Below are positions 1 to 5,838 of a stretch of 6,597 bases of DNA, piece after piece. The stretch's first letter is position 1; every line of letters begins with the position of its first letter. The translations under genes and the position numbers were made by a program. The notes beneath the pieces are model-generated. The model saw nothing but the letters and a program-made list of their open reading frames with translations. It was not told the DNA's origin and made no database searches. The DNA is from Atopobiaceae bacterium UBA7016 (lineage in GTDB: Bacteria; Actinomycetota; Coriobacteriia; Coriobacteriales; Atopobiaceae): assembly GCA_002449555.1 (NCBI GenBank), contig DJXA01000141.1, positions 8,574 to 15,170 of the forward strand, given 5' to 3'.

Positions 1-1046
1 ATGTACGCCGAGACGTCGCCCTCCTGGGTCTCGATGATCGGCAGGGCCGTGAGGGACCCGCCGCCGTTCGCGTCAGAGAGCTTGCAGGCGCGCTCGAGCA
101 GACGGCTGTGCAGGTAGAAGATGTCACCCGGGTAGGCCTCGCGTCCAGGCGGACGGTGCAGCGTAAGCGACATCTGACGGTACGCCACGGCGTGCTTGGA
201 GAGGTCATCGTAGACCACCAGCACGTGCCCGCCAGGGTGCTGTGCGTCGGCGGGGTTGCCCTCTGCGTCGTTGTACATGAAGTACTCGCCGATAGCCGCG
301 CCGGCCATCGGGGCGATGTACTGCATAGGTGCGGAGTCGGCCGCAGTGGCGCTGACGATGATGGTCTTGTCGAGGACCCCGTGGTCCTCGAGCGTCTTGC
401 GGATGCTCGCGACCGTAGAAGCCTTCTGGCCGATGGCGACGTAGATGCAGATCATGTCGGTGTCGGCCTGGTTGATGATGGCGTCAACGGCAATGGCGGT
501 CTTTCCCGTCTTGCGGTCTCCGATGATGAGCTCGCGCTGGCCACGCCCGATGGGGACCATGGCGTCGATCGCCAGGATGCCCGTCTGCACCGGCTCGCAC
601 ACCGGCTGGCGCTCCATGATGCCAGGAGCCTTGAACTCGATGGGGCGACGATGCTTGGTGACCAGCGGCCCCTTGCCGTCGATTGCCTCGCCCAGGGGGT
701 TCACCACGCGGCCAAGCATGGCGTGGCCCACGGGAATGTCCATGATGCGGCCCGTGGTGCGGCACAGGTCGCCCTCCTTGATGGCGCCAACGTCGCCAAA
801 GAGCACGGCGGACACGCTGTCCTCGTCAAGGTTTTGGGCCAAGCCGTAGACGTCGCTCTCAGATGACGAGCTGCTGAAGCGCAGCATCTCTCCGGACATG
901 GCGTCCTTCAGGCCCGGGATGCGGGCGATGCCGTCGCCGACCTCGGAAACGATAGAGGTCTCTCCGTGCTCCACAACCCGGCCGACCTTCGCGAGGCTGC
1001 TCTCAAGGCCCGCGAGGATGGAGCTCGCGTCGATCGCGTCAGACAT
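1..1046 (-). CDS. atpA: F1Fo ATP synthase alpha subunit (partial, C-terminus beyond window)
   Basis: This is the non-catalytic nucleotide-binding subunit of the F1 head, which alternates with beta in the alpha3beta3 ring. The 348 visible residues match the family throughout. There is an N-terminal helix, then a beta-barrel region containing VGDGIARIPG. The Walker A motif GDRKTGKT is at residues 176-183, followed by CIYVAIGQKAST, the Walker B strand ending in D280-D281, and PPGREAYPGD and SLTALPIIETQ near the edge. The gene runs off the window at base 1, so about 150 C-terminal residues are unseen. Two ATG codons lie in tandem, at 1049 and 1046. The Shine-Dalgarno GGGAGG (1058-1053) is 3 bases from the first and 6 from the second, so 1046 is preferred. 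Both overlap the atpH stop, implying translational coupling. Between GEYF and the Walker B strand there are about 12 more residues than in the E. coli protein. Confidence 0.97.
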   Translation of the reverse strand, partial: MSDAIDASSILAGLESSLAKVGRVVEHGETSIVSEVGDGIARIPGLKDAMSGEMLRFSSSSSESDVYGLAQNLDEDSVSAVLFGDVGAIKEGDLCRTTGRIMDIPVGHAMLGRVVNPLGEAIDGKGPLVTKHRRPIEFKAPGIMERQPVCEPVQTGILAIDAMVPIGRGQRELIIGDRKTGKTAIAVDAIINQADTDMICIYVAIGQKASTVASIRKTLEDHGVLDKTIIVSATAADSAPMQYIAPMAGAAIGEYFMYNDAEGNPADAQHPGGHVLVVYDDLSKHAVAYRQMSLTLHRPPGREAYPGDIFYLHSRLLERACKLSDANGGGSLTALPIIETQEGDVSAY

Positions 1047-1435
1047 CATGCACCTCCCTGCGAACGCTTGCGCACCAGCTCGCGGTGTATCGCGGTCAGC
1101 TGAGCGCTCACGCTGGCGTCAAAGCGCTTGCCCTGCCCCTCGAGGACGATGCCGCCCATGATGGAAGGGTCGACACGCTCCACAAGATAGACGGGCGCGC
1201 GGAAGAGCGCCTCGGCCGTGGACTTTGCCTTGACGCGCAGCAGCTCATCCATGGGAATAGCGGTGGTTGCGGTCACGGTGACGGTAGGGTCGTTCTCGTC
1301 GATGAGGCTTTGCAGCCGCTCCTGGGCGATGCGCATCTCGTTCATGAGCTTGCGGGCATACGCGGCGGTATCCTCGTGGGCATAGCGCTTGACGGTCTCA
1401 TCTTCCGTGATGTTCGCGCCATCCACGTTAGGCAT
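1046..1435 (-). CDS. atpH: F1Fo ATP synthase delta subunit, unusually short (129 aa)
   Basis: Delta (OSCP in mitochondria) ties the top of F1 to the b stalk. The family's C-terminal domain is clear: VTVTATTAIPMDE at about residues 49-61, then VDPSIMGGIVLEGQGKRFDASV and a final helix ending in RKRSQGGA. The usual N-terminal helical domain is largely missing. The whole protein has 129 residues against roughly 175-180 in typical family members, and only about 48 residues precede the conserved domain. The start at 1435 is chosen because GGAGG (1446-1442) sits 6 bases upstream; the start also overlaps the end of atpF by 8 bases. An upstream ATG at 1471 lies inside atpF and would add only 12 unrelated residues. 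The reading frame cannot extend further into a standard N-terminal domain, because that space is filled by intact atpF. The identity is secure; the functional effect of the shortening is unknown. Confidence 0.93.
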   Translation of the reverse strand: MPNVDGANITEDETVKRYAHEDTAAYARKLMNEMRIAQERLQSLIDENDPTVTVTATTAIPMDELLRVKAKSTAEALFRAPVYLVERVDPSIMGGIVLEGQGKRFDASVSAQLTAIHRELVRKRSQGGA

Positions 1436-2027
1436 CCTGTGCCTCCATCTCTTCCAGATAGCGAGACGCAAGCTTGAGGTGCTCCTCGTCCGTCAGCTCG
1501 GAGCCGATGATCTTGCCGGCAATCTCCACAGAGAGGTCCGCCACAGAGCGAGAGAGGTCCTCAAGGGTGTGGGCGCGCTCGGCCTCCACGGCCTTGTGGC
1601 CCTTGTCGATGATGTCGGCCGCCTGGACATGCGCCTCATAGATGATGCGGGCGCGCTCCTGCTCCGCCTCGTGCTTGGCATGCGCGACGATCTCTGCCGC
1701 CTGGGCATGCGCGGCGGCGAGCTGCTCGTCGCACTGCTTCGAGGTCTCGGCAAGCTTCTCCTTCGCCTGCTCGGCAGCTTCCATCTGCCCAGTCAGGGCC
1801 TTCTCGCGGTCGTCCATCATCTTGACCACCGAGGGCCACACCATCTTGGCAAGGATGATGTACACGACGAGGAAGGCGATGCATGCGGGAATGAGCTCGG
1901 CAAGCGTGGGAACGAGCAGCTGGATGCCGCTGCGCTCCTCCTCTGCCAGAGCCGCCGTCGGTGCCATGGCCATGATGGCGAGTGCCGATACGCCGATACG
2001 CGCCATCGTATGGATGTGTTTCTCCAT
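1428..2027 (-). CDS. atpF: F1Fo ATP synthase b subunit with signal-peptide-like N-terminus
   Basis: Subunit b forms the peripheral stalk that holds the F1 head against subunit a. The 199-residue product has an unusual N-terminus. Residues 1-10 carry K3 and R10, residues 11-28 are hydrophobic, and an ALA-EEE site follows (cleavage inferred after A28), as in a secretory signal peptide. A second hydrophobic segment at about 40-65 (LIPACIAFLVVYIILAKMVWP) is the usual b membrane anchor. A long charged, alanine-rich coiled coil follows from about residue 70 to 165. The C-terminal part, with VADLSVEIAGKIIGSELT and LASRYLEEM, is the delta-binding region. The start at 2027 is supported by AAAGGA (2042-2037) 9 bases upstream. 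An in-frame ATG at 2087 would overlap atpE and add unlikely sequence. The last 8 bases overlap atpH. Confidence 0.96.
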   Translation of the reverse strand: MEKHIHTMARIGVSALAIMAMAPTAALAEEERSGIQLLVPTLAELIPACIAFLVVYIILAKMVWPSVVKMMDDREKALTGQMEAAEQAKEKLAETSKQCDEQLAAAHAQAAEIVAHAKHEAEQERARIIYEAHVQAADIIDKGHKAVEAERAHTLEDLSRSVADLSVEIAGKIIGSELTDEEHLKLASRYLEEMEAQDA

Positions 2028-2061
2028 TGCTGTGATTCCTTTCGGCCGTATGGCACGCTTG

Positions 2062-2253
2062 CTACATGATGGCGACGACGAAGCCAATCAGGCAAAGGGC
2101 CTCAATAAAGGCCGAGGCCAGAATAAAGACGGTGAACAGGTTGCCCTTGACCTCAGGCTGGCGCGCCATGTTGGTGGCCGCAGAATAGGCGGCGAAGCTG
2201 ATGCCGAGTGCCGCGCCGACGACGCAGATGGCGTAACCAAAGATGTTGCTCAC
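2062..2253 (-). CDS. atpE: F1Fo ATP synthase c subunit (63 aa, GTG start)
   Basis: This hairpin membrane protein forms the rotating c-ring. Helix 1 runs over about residues 5-30 and ends at the loop MARQPEVKGN (29-38), the cytoplasmic loop that contacts F1. Helix 2 spans about residues 39-62 and carries the ion-binding carboxylate E51 in AFIEALCLIG. Residues corresponding to the Na+ ligands Gln and Ser of the Ilyobacter tartaricus c subunit are I18 and A52 here, so proton coupling is inferred. At 63 residues the protein is shorter than the roughly 75-90 usual, and it ends directly after helix 2. The start is GTG at 2253 with a very strong AAAGGAGG site 4 bases upstream, consistent with the high expression needed for a multi-copy subunit. 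The gene follows atpB after a 99-base spacer with hairpins, and precedes atpF by 34 bases. Confidence 0.96.
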   Translation of the reverse strand: MSNIFGYAICVVGAALGISFAAYSAATNMARQPEVKGNLFTVFILASAFIEALCLIGFVVAIM

Positions 2254-2270
2254 TGTTCCTCCTTTGTTGT

Positions 2271-2325
2271 TCGCCAGACTGCCCGGCGAGTTTCAAACAG
2301 GTTTGCACATGCGGGTCGCGCCCGC
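2271..2325 (-). repeat. Two inverted repeats in the atpB-atpE spacer
   Basis: The 99-base gap between atpB and atpE holds two short inverted repeats. One has arms TCGCC (2271-2275) and GGCGA (2285-2289) with a 9-base loop. The other has arms GCGGG (2311-2315) and CCCGC (2321-2325) with a 5-base loop. The first sits only a few bases upstream of the strong atpE ribosome binding site. Neither is followed by a T run on the minus strand, so they are not terminators. In E. coli the atpB-atpE spacer is known to enhance c-subunit translation. A similar role, or mRNA processing, is an inference here. Confidence 0.5.
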
Positions 2326-2352
2326 GAGATGCCGAATAGGGTTGTTGCGGGC

Positions 2353-3159
2353 TTAGTGGCCCTCGGACTCGGCCAACTGCACGTAGACGGCCGAAAGCAG
2401 CGTGAAGACATACGCCTGGATGAAGCAGACGAGCAGCTCCACCGCATAGATGATGAGCAGAAGCACCAGCCACAGGATGGACATGGCGCCCGTCATCATG
2501 TTCGAGATGGTGAAGGCCTGCAGGGCAGGCGTCACGAAGATCGAAATCATGAGCGCAAAGACACCCATGACGACATGGCCGGCGAACATGTTGCAGAAGA
2601 GGCGCACCGCCAGCGTGATCAGGCGCAGGAAGGTAGAGAAGAGCTCGATGAACCACACGAGCACAGCGATGGGCTTCATGACGCCGGCGGGCGCGAGGCT
2701 CTTGATGTAGCCGATGACGCCCTTCTTCTTCATGCCCACATAGATGAAGTAGACAAAGCTCGCCAGCGCGATGGCGCCGGTGATGCCCGTCGAGCCGGTG
2801 CCCGCCTTCCATGTGGGGAGCATGCCGATGTAGTTGCCGAACAGCACCACGAAGAAGATGGTGGCCAGGAAGGGGAAGTGCTCCTTCCAGGTGTCGCCGA
2901 GCACGCCCTTGCAGATGTCGTTGGCGATGAACTCCATGCCATAGTCAACCGCGTTGGCAACGGTGCCGTGCGGGACGAGCCTGCCCTCGATGTTGCGCTT
3001 ATAGGCAAGAAGAATCGCGACCATGATAAGCATGGCAAGGGAGAACCAGCACACATAAACGGTAAGGCCAACGGTGGTGTTACCGTAGACCGCGGCAGGA
3101 TAGAAGCTGCCTACCAGCTCACCCATGGAGTCGGAGACCTGCTGAAACGCTTCGCCCAC
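2353..3159 (-). CDS. atpB: F1Fo ATP synthase a subunit (GTG start proposed)
   Basis: Subunit a forms the proton half-channels beside the c-ring. With the proposed start it has 268 residues, close to the family's usual 240-280. Visible marks are a first membrane helix (LTVYVCWFSLAMLIMVAILL), then HFPFLATIFFVVLFGNYIGMLP, and the diagnostic LRLITLAVRLFCNMFAGH. That last segment contains the essential arginine at about residue 186. The C-terminal helix pair includes VELLVCFIQAYVFTLL, with the conserved Q at about 248. GTG at 3159 is chosen because a purine-rich GAAGGGAAGG (3177-3168) lies 8 bases upstream, and it leaves about 30 residues before helix 1. The ATG at 3267 is only 4 bases below the promoter -10 box and would not be in the transcript. 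ATG 3126 is possible but has a weak ribosome site. This is the first gene of the operon, with no atpI before it. Confidence 0.93.
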   Translation of the reverse strand: MGEAFQQVSDSMGELVGSFYPAAVYGNTTVGLTVYVCWFSLAMLIMVAILLAYKRNIEGRLVPHGTVANAVDYGMEFIANDICKGVLGDTWKEHFPFLATIFFVVLFGNYIGMLPTWKAGTGSTGITGAIALASFVYFIYVGMKKKGVIGYIKSLAPAGVMKPIAVLVWFIELFSTFLRLITLAVRLFCNMFAGHVVMGVFALMISIFVTPALQAFTISNMMTGAMSILWLVLLLIIYAVELLVCFIQAYVFTLLSAVYVQLAESEGH

Positions 3160-3264
3160 GAGACCAACCTTCCCTTCAACGTCAAGGCGGGACCAAGGGC
3201 CCGTCCGGCCATGTGCTGAGCTGGAGCCTCTACGGCGGCAGTTCCGCGCATCAATACGCTCGTG
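3160..3264 (-). promoter_or_regulatory. 5' leader of the atp operon
   Basis: If transcription begins about 7 bases below the TACAAT box (near 3264), the atpB message has an untranslated leader of about 105 bases. It contains a weak GGGCC/GGTCC stem (one G-U pair) and the purine-rich ribosome site at 3177-3168. No riboswitch family is recognised in it. The extent depends on the promoter and on the GTG start, both of which are predictions. Confidence 0.45.
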
Positions 3265-3270
3265 CATGGC

Positions 3271-3299
3271 ATTGTACCCATTGGCTGACGTTGTGTCAC
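3271..3299 (-). promoter_or_regulatory. Sigma70-type promoter for the atp operon
   Basis: On the minus strand the -35 box GTGACA (3299-3294, five of six consensus bases) and the -10 box TACAAT (3276-3271, five of six) are separated by exactly 17 bases. This is the best promoter match in the window. It stands in the only substantial gap, between lpdD and atpB, pointing toward atpB. It suggests that the ATP synthase operon is transcribed independently of the gallate genes. Confidence 0.72.
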
Positions 3300-3341
3300 G
3301 AGCATGTCACAACTCCACGGTGGTGACAAAATGCGGTGACG
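3294..3341. repeat. Repeated TGTCAC/GTGACA hexamers around the atp promoter -35
   Basis: TGTCAC occurs on the plus strand at 3294-3299 and 3305-3310, 11 bases apart. Its inverse GTGACA is at 3323-3328, and a near copy, GTGACG, is at 3336-3341. The 3305 and 3323 copies form an inverted repeat around a small CCAC-G-GTGG dyad (3315-3323). The first copy is the promoter's -35 box itself. The arrangement could be an operator, but no regulator is known and chance recurrence in a short region cannot be excluded. Confidence 0.35.
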
Positions 3342-3364
3342 CGAGCCCATCACCAGCGCGCTGG
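3328..3364 (-). terminator. Weak candidate terminator after lpdD
   Basis: Two bases beyond the lpdD stop is a perfect 12-base palindrome, CCAGCGCGCTGG (3353-3364). Overlapping it is a stem with arms GGTGA (minus 3354-3350) and TCACC (minus 3339-3335), followed by GCATTTT (3334-3328). The T run is only four bases and the stems are short. Termination here is therefore plausible but unproven, and read-through into the atp genes is possible. Confidence 0.27.
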
Positions 3365-3366
3365 GA

Positions 3367-3747
3367 CTACTCCCGGGATGAGCTCAAGCAGGCGCGGGCG
3401 GCGGCCAGGGCGTTGGCGGCCAGCGCGGCGATGTCGCTGGCTGACGCCCCGTCTACGTGGAGGCCCACCGTCACCGAGACCGCCTGCCCCGTCGCGAGGC
3501 AGAGCTCGCGGGCGATGGCCGCGGCGGCCTCGACGTCCTTGTGCCCGGGCACCGTGGCCGTCCACAGGTCCACGCGCGAGAGCCGCTCCCCGTGGAGCTC
3601 TGGCCCGGGGCTTGCAAGCGCCTGGCCACCCACATGGGGCAGCTCTCCCCCATAGACGAACGCCGTCAGGCCGTTGCCGTCAGTCTCGGTCAGCTGGCAG
3701 GTGACCGCAAGGCGTCCCTCGCCCGCCGTCGCGCACAGCGTCCTCAC
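3367..3747 (-). CDS. lpdD: LpdD-type accessory protein of gallate decarboxylase (126 aa)
   Basis: This small soluble protein has no signal peptide or membrane segment. Its sequence includes VYGGELPHVGG, VDLWTATVPGHKD and a glycine/alanine-rich C-terminal helix region (ASASDIAALAANALAAARA). I assign it to the LpdD group from its size and position directly after a UbiX-like gene in a gallate decarboxylase cluster, plus general resemblance. In Lactiplantibacillus plantarum lpdD lies next to lpdB, and decarboxylation has been reported not to require it. A cofactor-handling (prenyl-flavin chaperone) role has been proposed for such proteins; I infer but cannot show it. The start is GTG at 3747, with GGGAGGG (3760-3754) 6 bases upstream, a ribosome site built into the last codons of lpdB. 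A GTG at 3762 would lie inside lpdB without a ribosome site. The stop is TAG at 3369-3367. Confidence 0.8.
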   Translation of the reverse strand: MRTLCATAGEGRLAVTCQLTETDGNGLTAFVYGGELPHVGGQALASPGPELHGERLSRVDLWTATVPGHKDVEAAAAIARELCLATGQAVSVTVGLHVDGASASDIAALAANALAAARACLSSSRE

Positions 3748-3749
3748 GG

Positions 3750-4307
3750 CTATCCCTCCCACGGGCGGAAGAGCTCGTAGTCGATCCCAAACTGCATGAG
3801 CACCTTGCCGACCACATGCTCTACCTGCTCGTCGGTGGTCTCGGCTCCGTTATAGAAGGTAAGCATGGGCGGACAGATCACGTAGCCGTCGTCGGCCGCG
3901 CGCAGGAGGTTGCGCAGGTGGGCTTGGTTGAGCGGCATCTCTCGCGGGACCAGCACCACCTTGCGACCCTCCTTGCGGCATACGTCAGCGGCGCGCACCA
4001 GAAGGTCGTCGTCATAGGCGTTGACGATGGCGGAGAGACTCTTCATGGAGCACGGCGCCACGATCATGCCGTCGGTGCGGAAGGACCCGCTGGAGATGCA
4101 GGCCGCGAGGTTGCGGTTGTCGTGCACAACGTCTGCCAAGGCCTCTACCTGCGCCAACGTCTCTTTGCATTCAAGCGGCAGAATGGCCTTGGCGCCGTCG
4201 GTCATCACCAGATGCGTCTCGATGTCGCCGTGCGTACGCAGGGCCCGCAACACCGCGATGCCCAGTTGCACGCCCGACGCCCCAGAAATGCCCACGATAA
4301 TCCTCAT
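3750..4307 (-). CDS. lpdB: UbiX-like flavin prenyltransferase (LpdB type)
   Basis: The enzyme joins a dimethylallyl group to reduced FMN to give prenylated FMN, the cofactor of UbiD-type decarboxylases. The 185-residue length is normal for the family. Visible family marks are the N-terminal GISGASG flavin/phosphate loop (residues 6-12), APCSMKSLSAI (84-94) in the FMN-binding core, and VPREMPLNQAHLRN (120-133) with the R-E pair at 122-123. GYVICPPMLTFYN follows near the C-terminus. ATG at 4307 has GGGAG (4317-4313) 5 bases upstream. The stop at 3752-3750 lies 2 bases before the lpdD start, so the pair is almost certainly translationally coupled. A general ubiquinone UbiX role is less likely, because the partner decarboxylase stands next to it and gut actinobacteria of this kind are not expected to make ubiquinone. 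Confidence 0.93.
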   Translation of the reverse strand: MRIIVGISGASGVQLGIAVLRALRTHGDIETHLVMTDGAKAILPLECKETLAQVEALADVVHDNRNLAACISSGSFRTDGMIVAPCSMKSLSAIVNAYDDDLLVRAADVCRKEGRKVVLVPREMPLNQAHLRNLLRAADDGYVICPPMLTFYNGAETTDEQVEHVVGKVLMQFGIDYELFRPWEG

Positions 4308-4330
4308 GCGGACTCCCTCACCTACCGAGG

Positions 4331-4357
4331 AACCACGAAGGACAGTCCTTCGTGGTT
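4331..4357 (-). repeat. Perfect 27-base hairpin between lpdC and lpdB
   Basis: AACCACGAAGGAC (4331-4343) and GTCCTTCGTGGTT (4345-4357) are exact inverse copies around one central base. In RNA this gives a stem of about 11 pairs with a 5-base loop. It lies between the lpdC stop (4366) and the lpdB ribosome site (4317-4313). There is no T run after it on either strand, so simple intrinsic termination is unlikely. An mRNA-stability or processing element that sets the decarboxylase to prenyltransferase ratio is the likely reading (inference). Confidence 0.8.
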
Positions 4358-4365
4358 CGCGGTCC

Positions 4366-5838
4366 CTACAGCACGCTCTCCCACTTGTCCTGGTCGATAT
4401 CCATGAACGGCGCCCGGTGGAAATGGTCCTTCAGGTGGAAGGGCACCGTACAGTCCCAGATGGTCTTGCAGGAGATGCCCACGTCAGAGATGCTGGGGGC
4501 GTACGCGGGGCTGGAGCTGGGGTCCAGCGGATGACAGCGAACGCCGGGGATGGTGACGATGTCGCGGTCTCCCTGGAAGCGTGTGTTCATGGCCCAAAGA
4601 ACGTCGTCGGTGTCGAAGATGTCCACGTCCTCGTCAACCAAAATCACGTGCTTGAGCTCGGGGAACGCGGAGAAGGCCAGGAGCGCCGCCTGCCGCTGCT
4701 TGCCCTCGTCGGTGTGCACCGCCTTCTTGCATTGCAGGATGGCGAGGTACTTGCCGCCGCCCGAGCGATGCGCGTAGCAGTTGACCACCTTGCCGGGCAA
4801 CACCTTCTCGATCATGCCCAGGATGGAGGCCTCGGTGGGGATGCCCGCCATGTTGACGTGCTCCTCCGAGGGGCCGATGCAGGTCTGCATGATGGGGTCG
4901 TGCCGATGCGTCACGGCCTTCACCTTCAGGAGCCAGCACTCGTGGCTCGCGAGACCGTTGTAGCCGGGGAACTCGGGCATGGCGAAGCCCGTGTGGGAGT
5001 TCTGGTCCTCGACCACGTGGTTGCTTCCGGGCAGGATCTCGCCCTCGATGACGTACTCGGCGTTGGCGATGGCACGCTCGTTCACGCTCACGCAGCGCAC
5101 AAGCTCCACGGGGCTCTTGCGGATGGCGCCGGCGACGCAGAGCTCGTCATAGCCCAGAGGCGTGGTGGGCGGCTCGAAGCAGGCGCCGATCTCGATGGCC
5201 GGGTCAACGCCAATGGAGACCGAGATGGGAAGCGGCTGGCCAAGCTCGGTGGCGCGCTCGGCCATGGCGCCAATGTGCCGCGAGCCCGGCTGCAGGAAGA
5301 TGGAGAGCTCGTCCTTTGACTGGATGCACATGCGGTGGATGGTGACGTCCGAGATGCCCGTGTCGGGATGCGTGGCGTAGCACATACCCAACGTGATGTA
5401 GGGGCCTGCGTCCACCGGCGTGTTGGTTGGCGCCGGGATGAGCTTGAAGAGGTCGAAGTCTGGGTCACTCGCCAGGTGCACTACCTCTTGCGCAGGCACG
5501 GGGCCGTCCACCACCACAGGCGGGATGGGGTTGGTCACGCTCTCCATGAGCAAGCGCCCGAGGCCCTCCTTCTTGCAGCCCAGCAGGTGCGCGACGCGCT
5601 CGCGGCTCGCCAGCACGCCGATGGCCACGCGCGCGCCAGGATGGCCCTTCACGTTATTGAAGACCATGGCGGGGCCGTCCACGTGCGTGGGGCGCGCCAC
5701 CGTTCCGCCTGCCCCCACATGGCGATACACACCCGAGAGCTCGGCCGCGGGGTCCACCTCCACGCCGGTCTCGATGAGCTGTCCGGGTTGGGTGCGCAGG
5801 TAGTCAAGCGCGCTGCGCAGATCAGTAATCTCGGGCAT
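4366..5838 (-). CDS. lpdC: UbiD-family gallate decarboxylase (LpdC type)
   Basis: This is a prenylated-FMN-dependent non-oxidative decarboxylase, inferred to convert gallate to pyrogallol and CO2 in the cytoplasm. At 490 residues it has the length I recall for L. plantarum LpdC. UbiD hallmarks are ISDVTIHRMCIQSKDELS (162-179) with R169 as the likely catalytic arginine, and PGSRHIG with H187. DELCVAGAIRKSPVELV carries E232, AEYVIEGEILPG spans 260-271, and E277 lies in VEDQNSHTGF. By spacing, D164, H187 and E232 align with the metal ligands N168, H191 and E233 of fungal Fdc1. E277 aligns with its catalytic Glu, while the second acidic residue appears to be S281 or N280. Gallate rather than protocatechuate or 4-hydroxybenzoate is inferred from the tannase upstream. 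ATG at 5838 has AAGGAGG 7 bases upstream. Confidence 0.92.
   Translation of the reverse strand: MPEITDLRSALDYLRTQPGQLIETGVEVDPAAELSGVYRHVGAGGTVARPTHVDGPAMVFNNVKGHPGARVAIGVLASRERVAHLLGCKKEGLGRLLMESVTNPIPPVVVDGPVPAQEVVHLASDPDFDLFKLIPAPTNTPVDAGPYITLGMCYATHPDTGISDVTIHRMCIQSKDELSIFLQPGSRHIGAMAERATELGQPLPISVSIGVDPAIEIGACFEPPTTPLGYDELCVAGAIRKSPVELVRCVSVNERAIANAEYVIEGEILPGSNHVVEDQNSHTGFAMPEFPGYNGLASHECWLLKVKAVTHRHDPIMQTCIGPSEEHVNMAGIPTEASILGMIEKVLPGKVVNCYAHRSGGGKYLAILQCKKAVHTDEGKQRQAALLAFSAFPELKHVILVDEDVDIFDTDDVLWAMNTRFQGDRDIVTIPGVRCHPLDPSSSPAYAPSISDVGISCKTIWDCTVPFHLKDHFHRAPFMDIDQDKWESVL

Noticed and set aside
108..866. Plus-strand open frame opposite atpA
   Set aside because: It lies wholly antisense to highly conserved alpha-subunit sequence, with no motif of its own.
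1046..1435. Frameshift or pseudogene explanation for the short delta
   Set aside because: The frame is open with a good ribosome site, the atpF stop and atpH start overlap neatly, and no delta-like N-terminal sequence is seen in other frames upstream.
2028..2087. N-terminal extension of atpF to ATG 2087
   Set aside because: It would overlap the atpE coding end, has no ribosome site, and would put 20 odd residues ahead of a good signal-like start.
2062..2253. Sodium-coupled c-ring
   Set aside because: The positions of the Na+ ligands Gln and Ser are occupied by I18 and A52.
1642..3219. Long plus-strand open frame (525 codons)
   Set aside because: It crosses atpF, atpE and atpB in antisense, is rich in Arg/His/Asp typical of antisense high-GC frames, has no ribosome site and resembles no family.
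3160..3267. N-terminal extension of atpB to ATG 3267
   Set aside because: The ATG is 4 bases below the predicted -10 box, and the added residues (Arg/Ser-rich) do not look like an a-subunit N-terminus.
4021..5319. Plus-strand open frame (432 codons) opposite lpdB/lpdC
   Set aside because: It is antisense to two clearly identified genes and its composition is that of a shadow frame.
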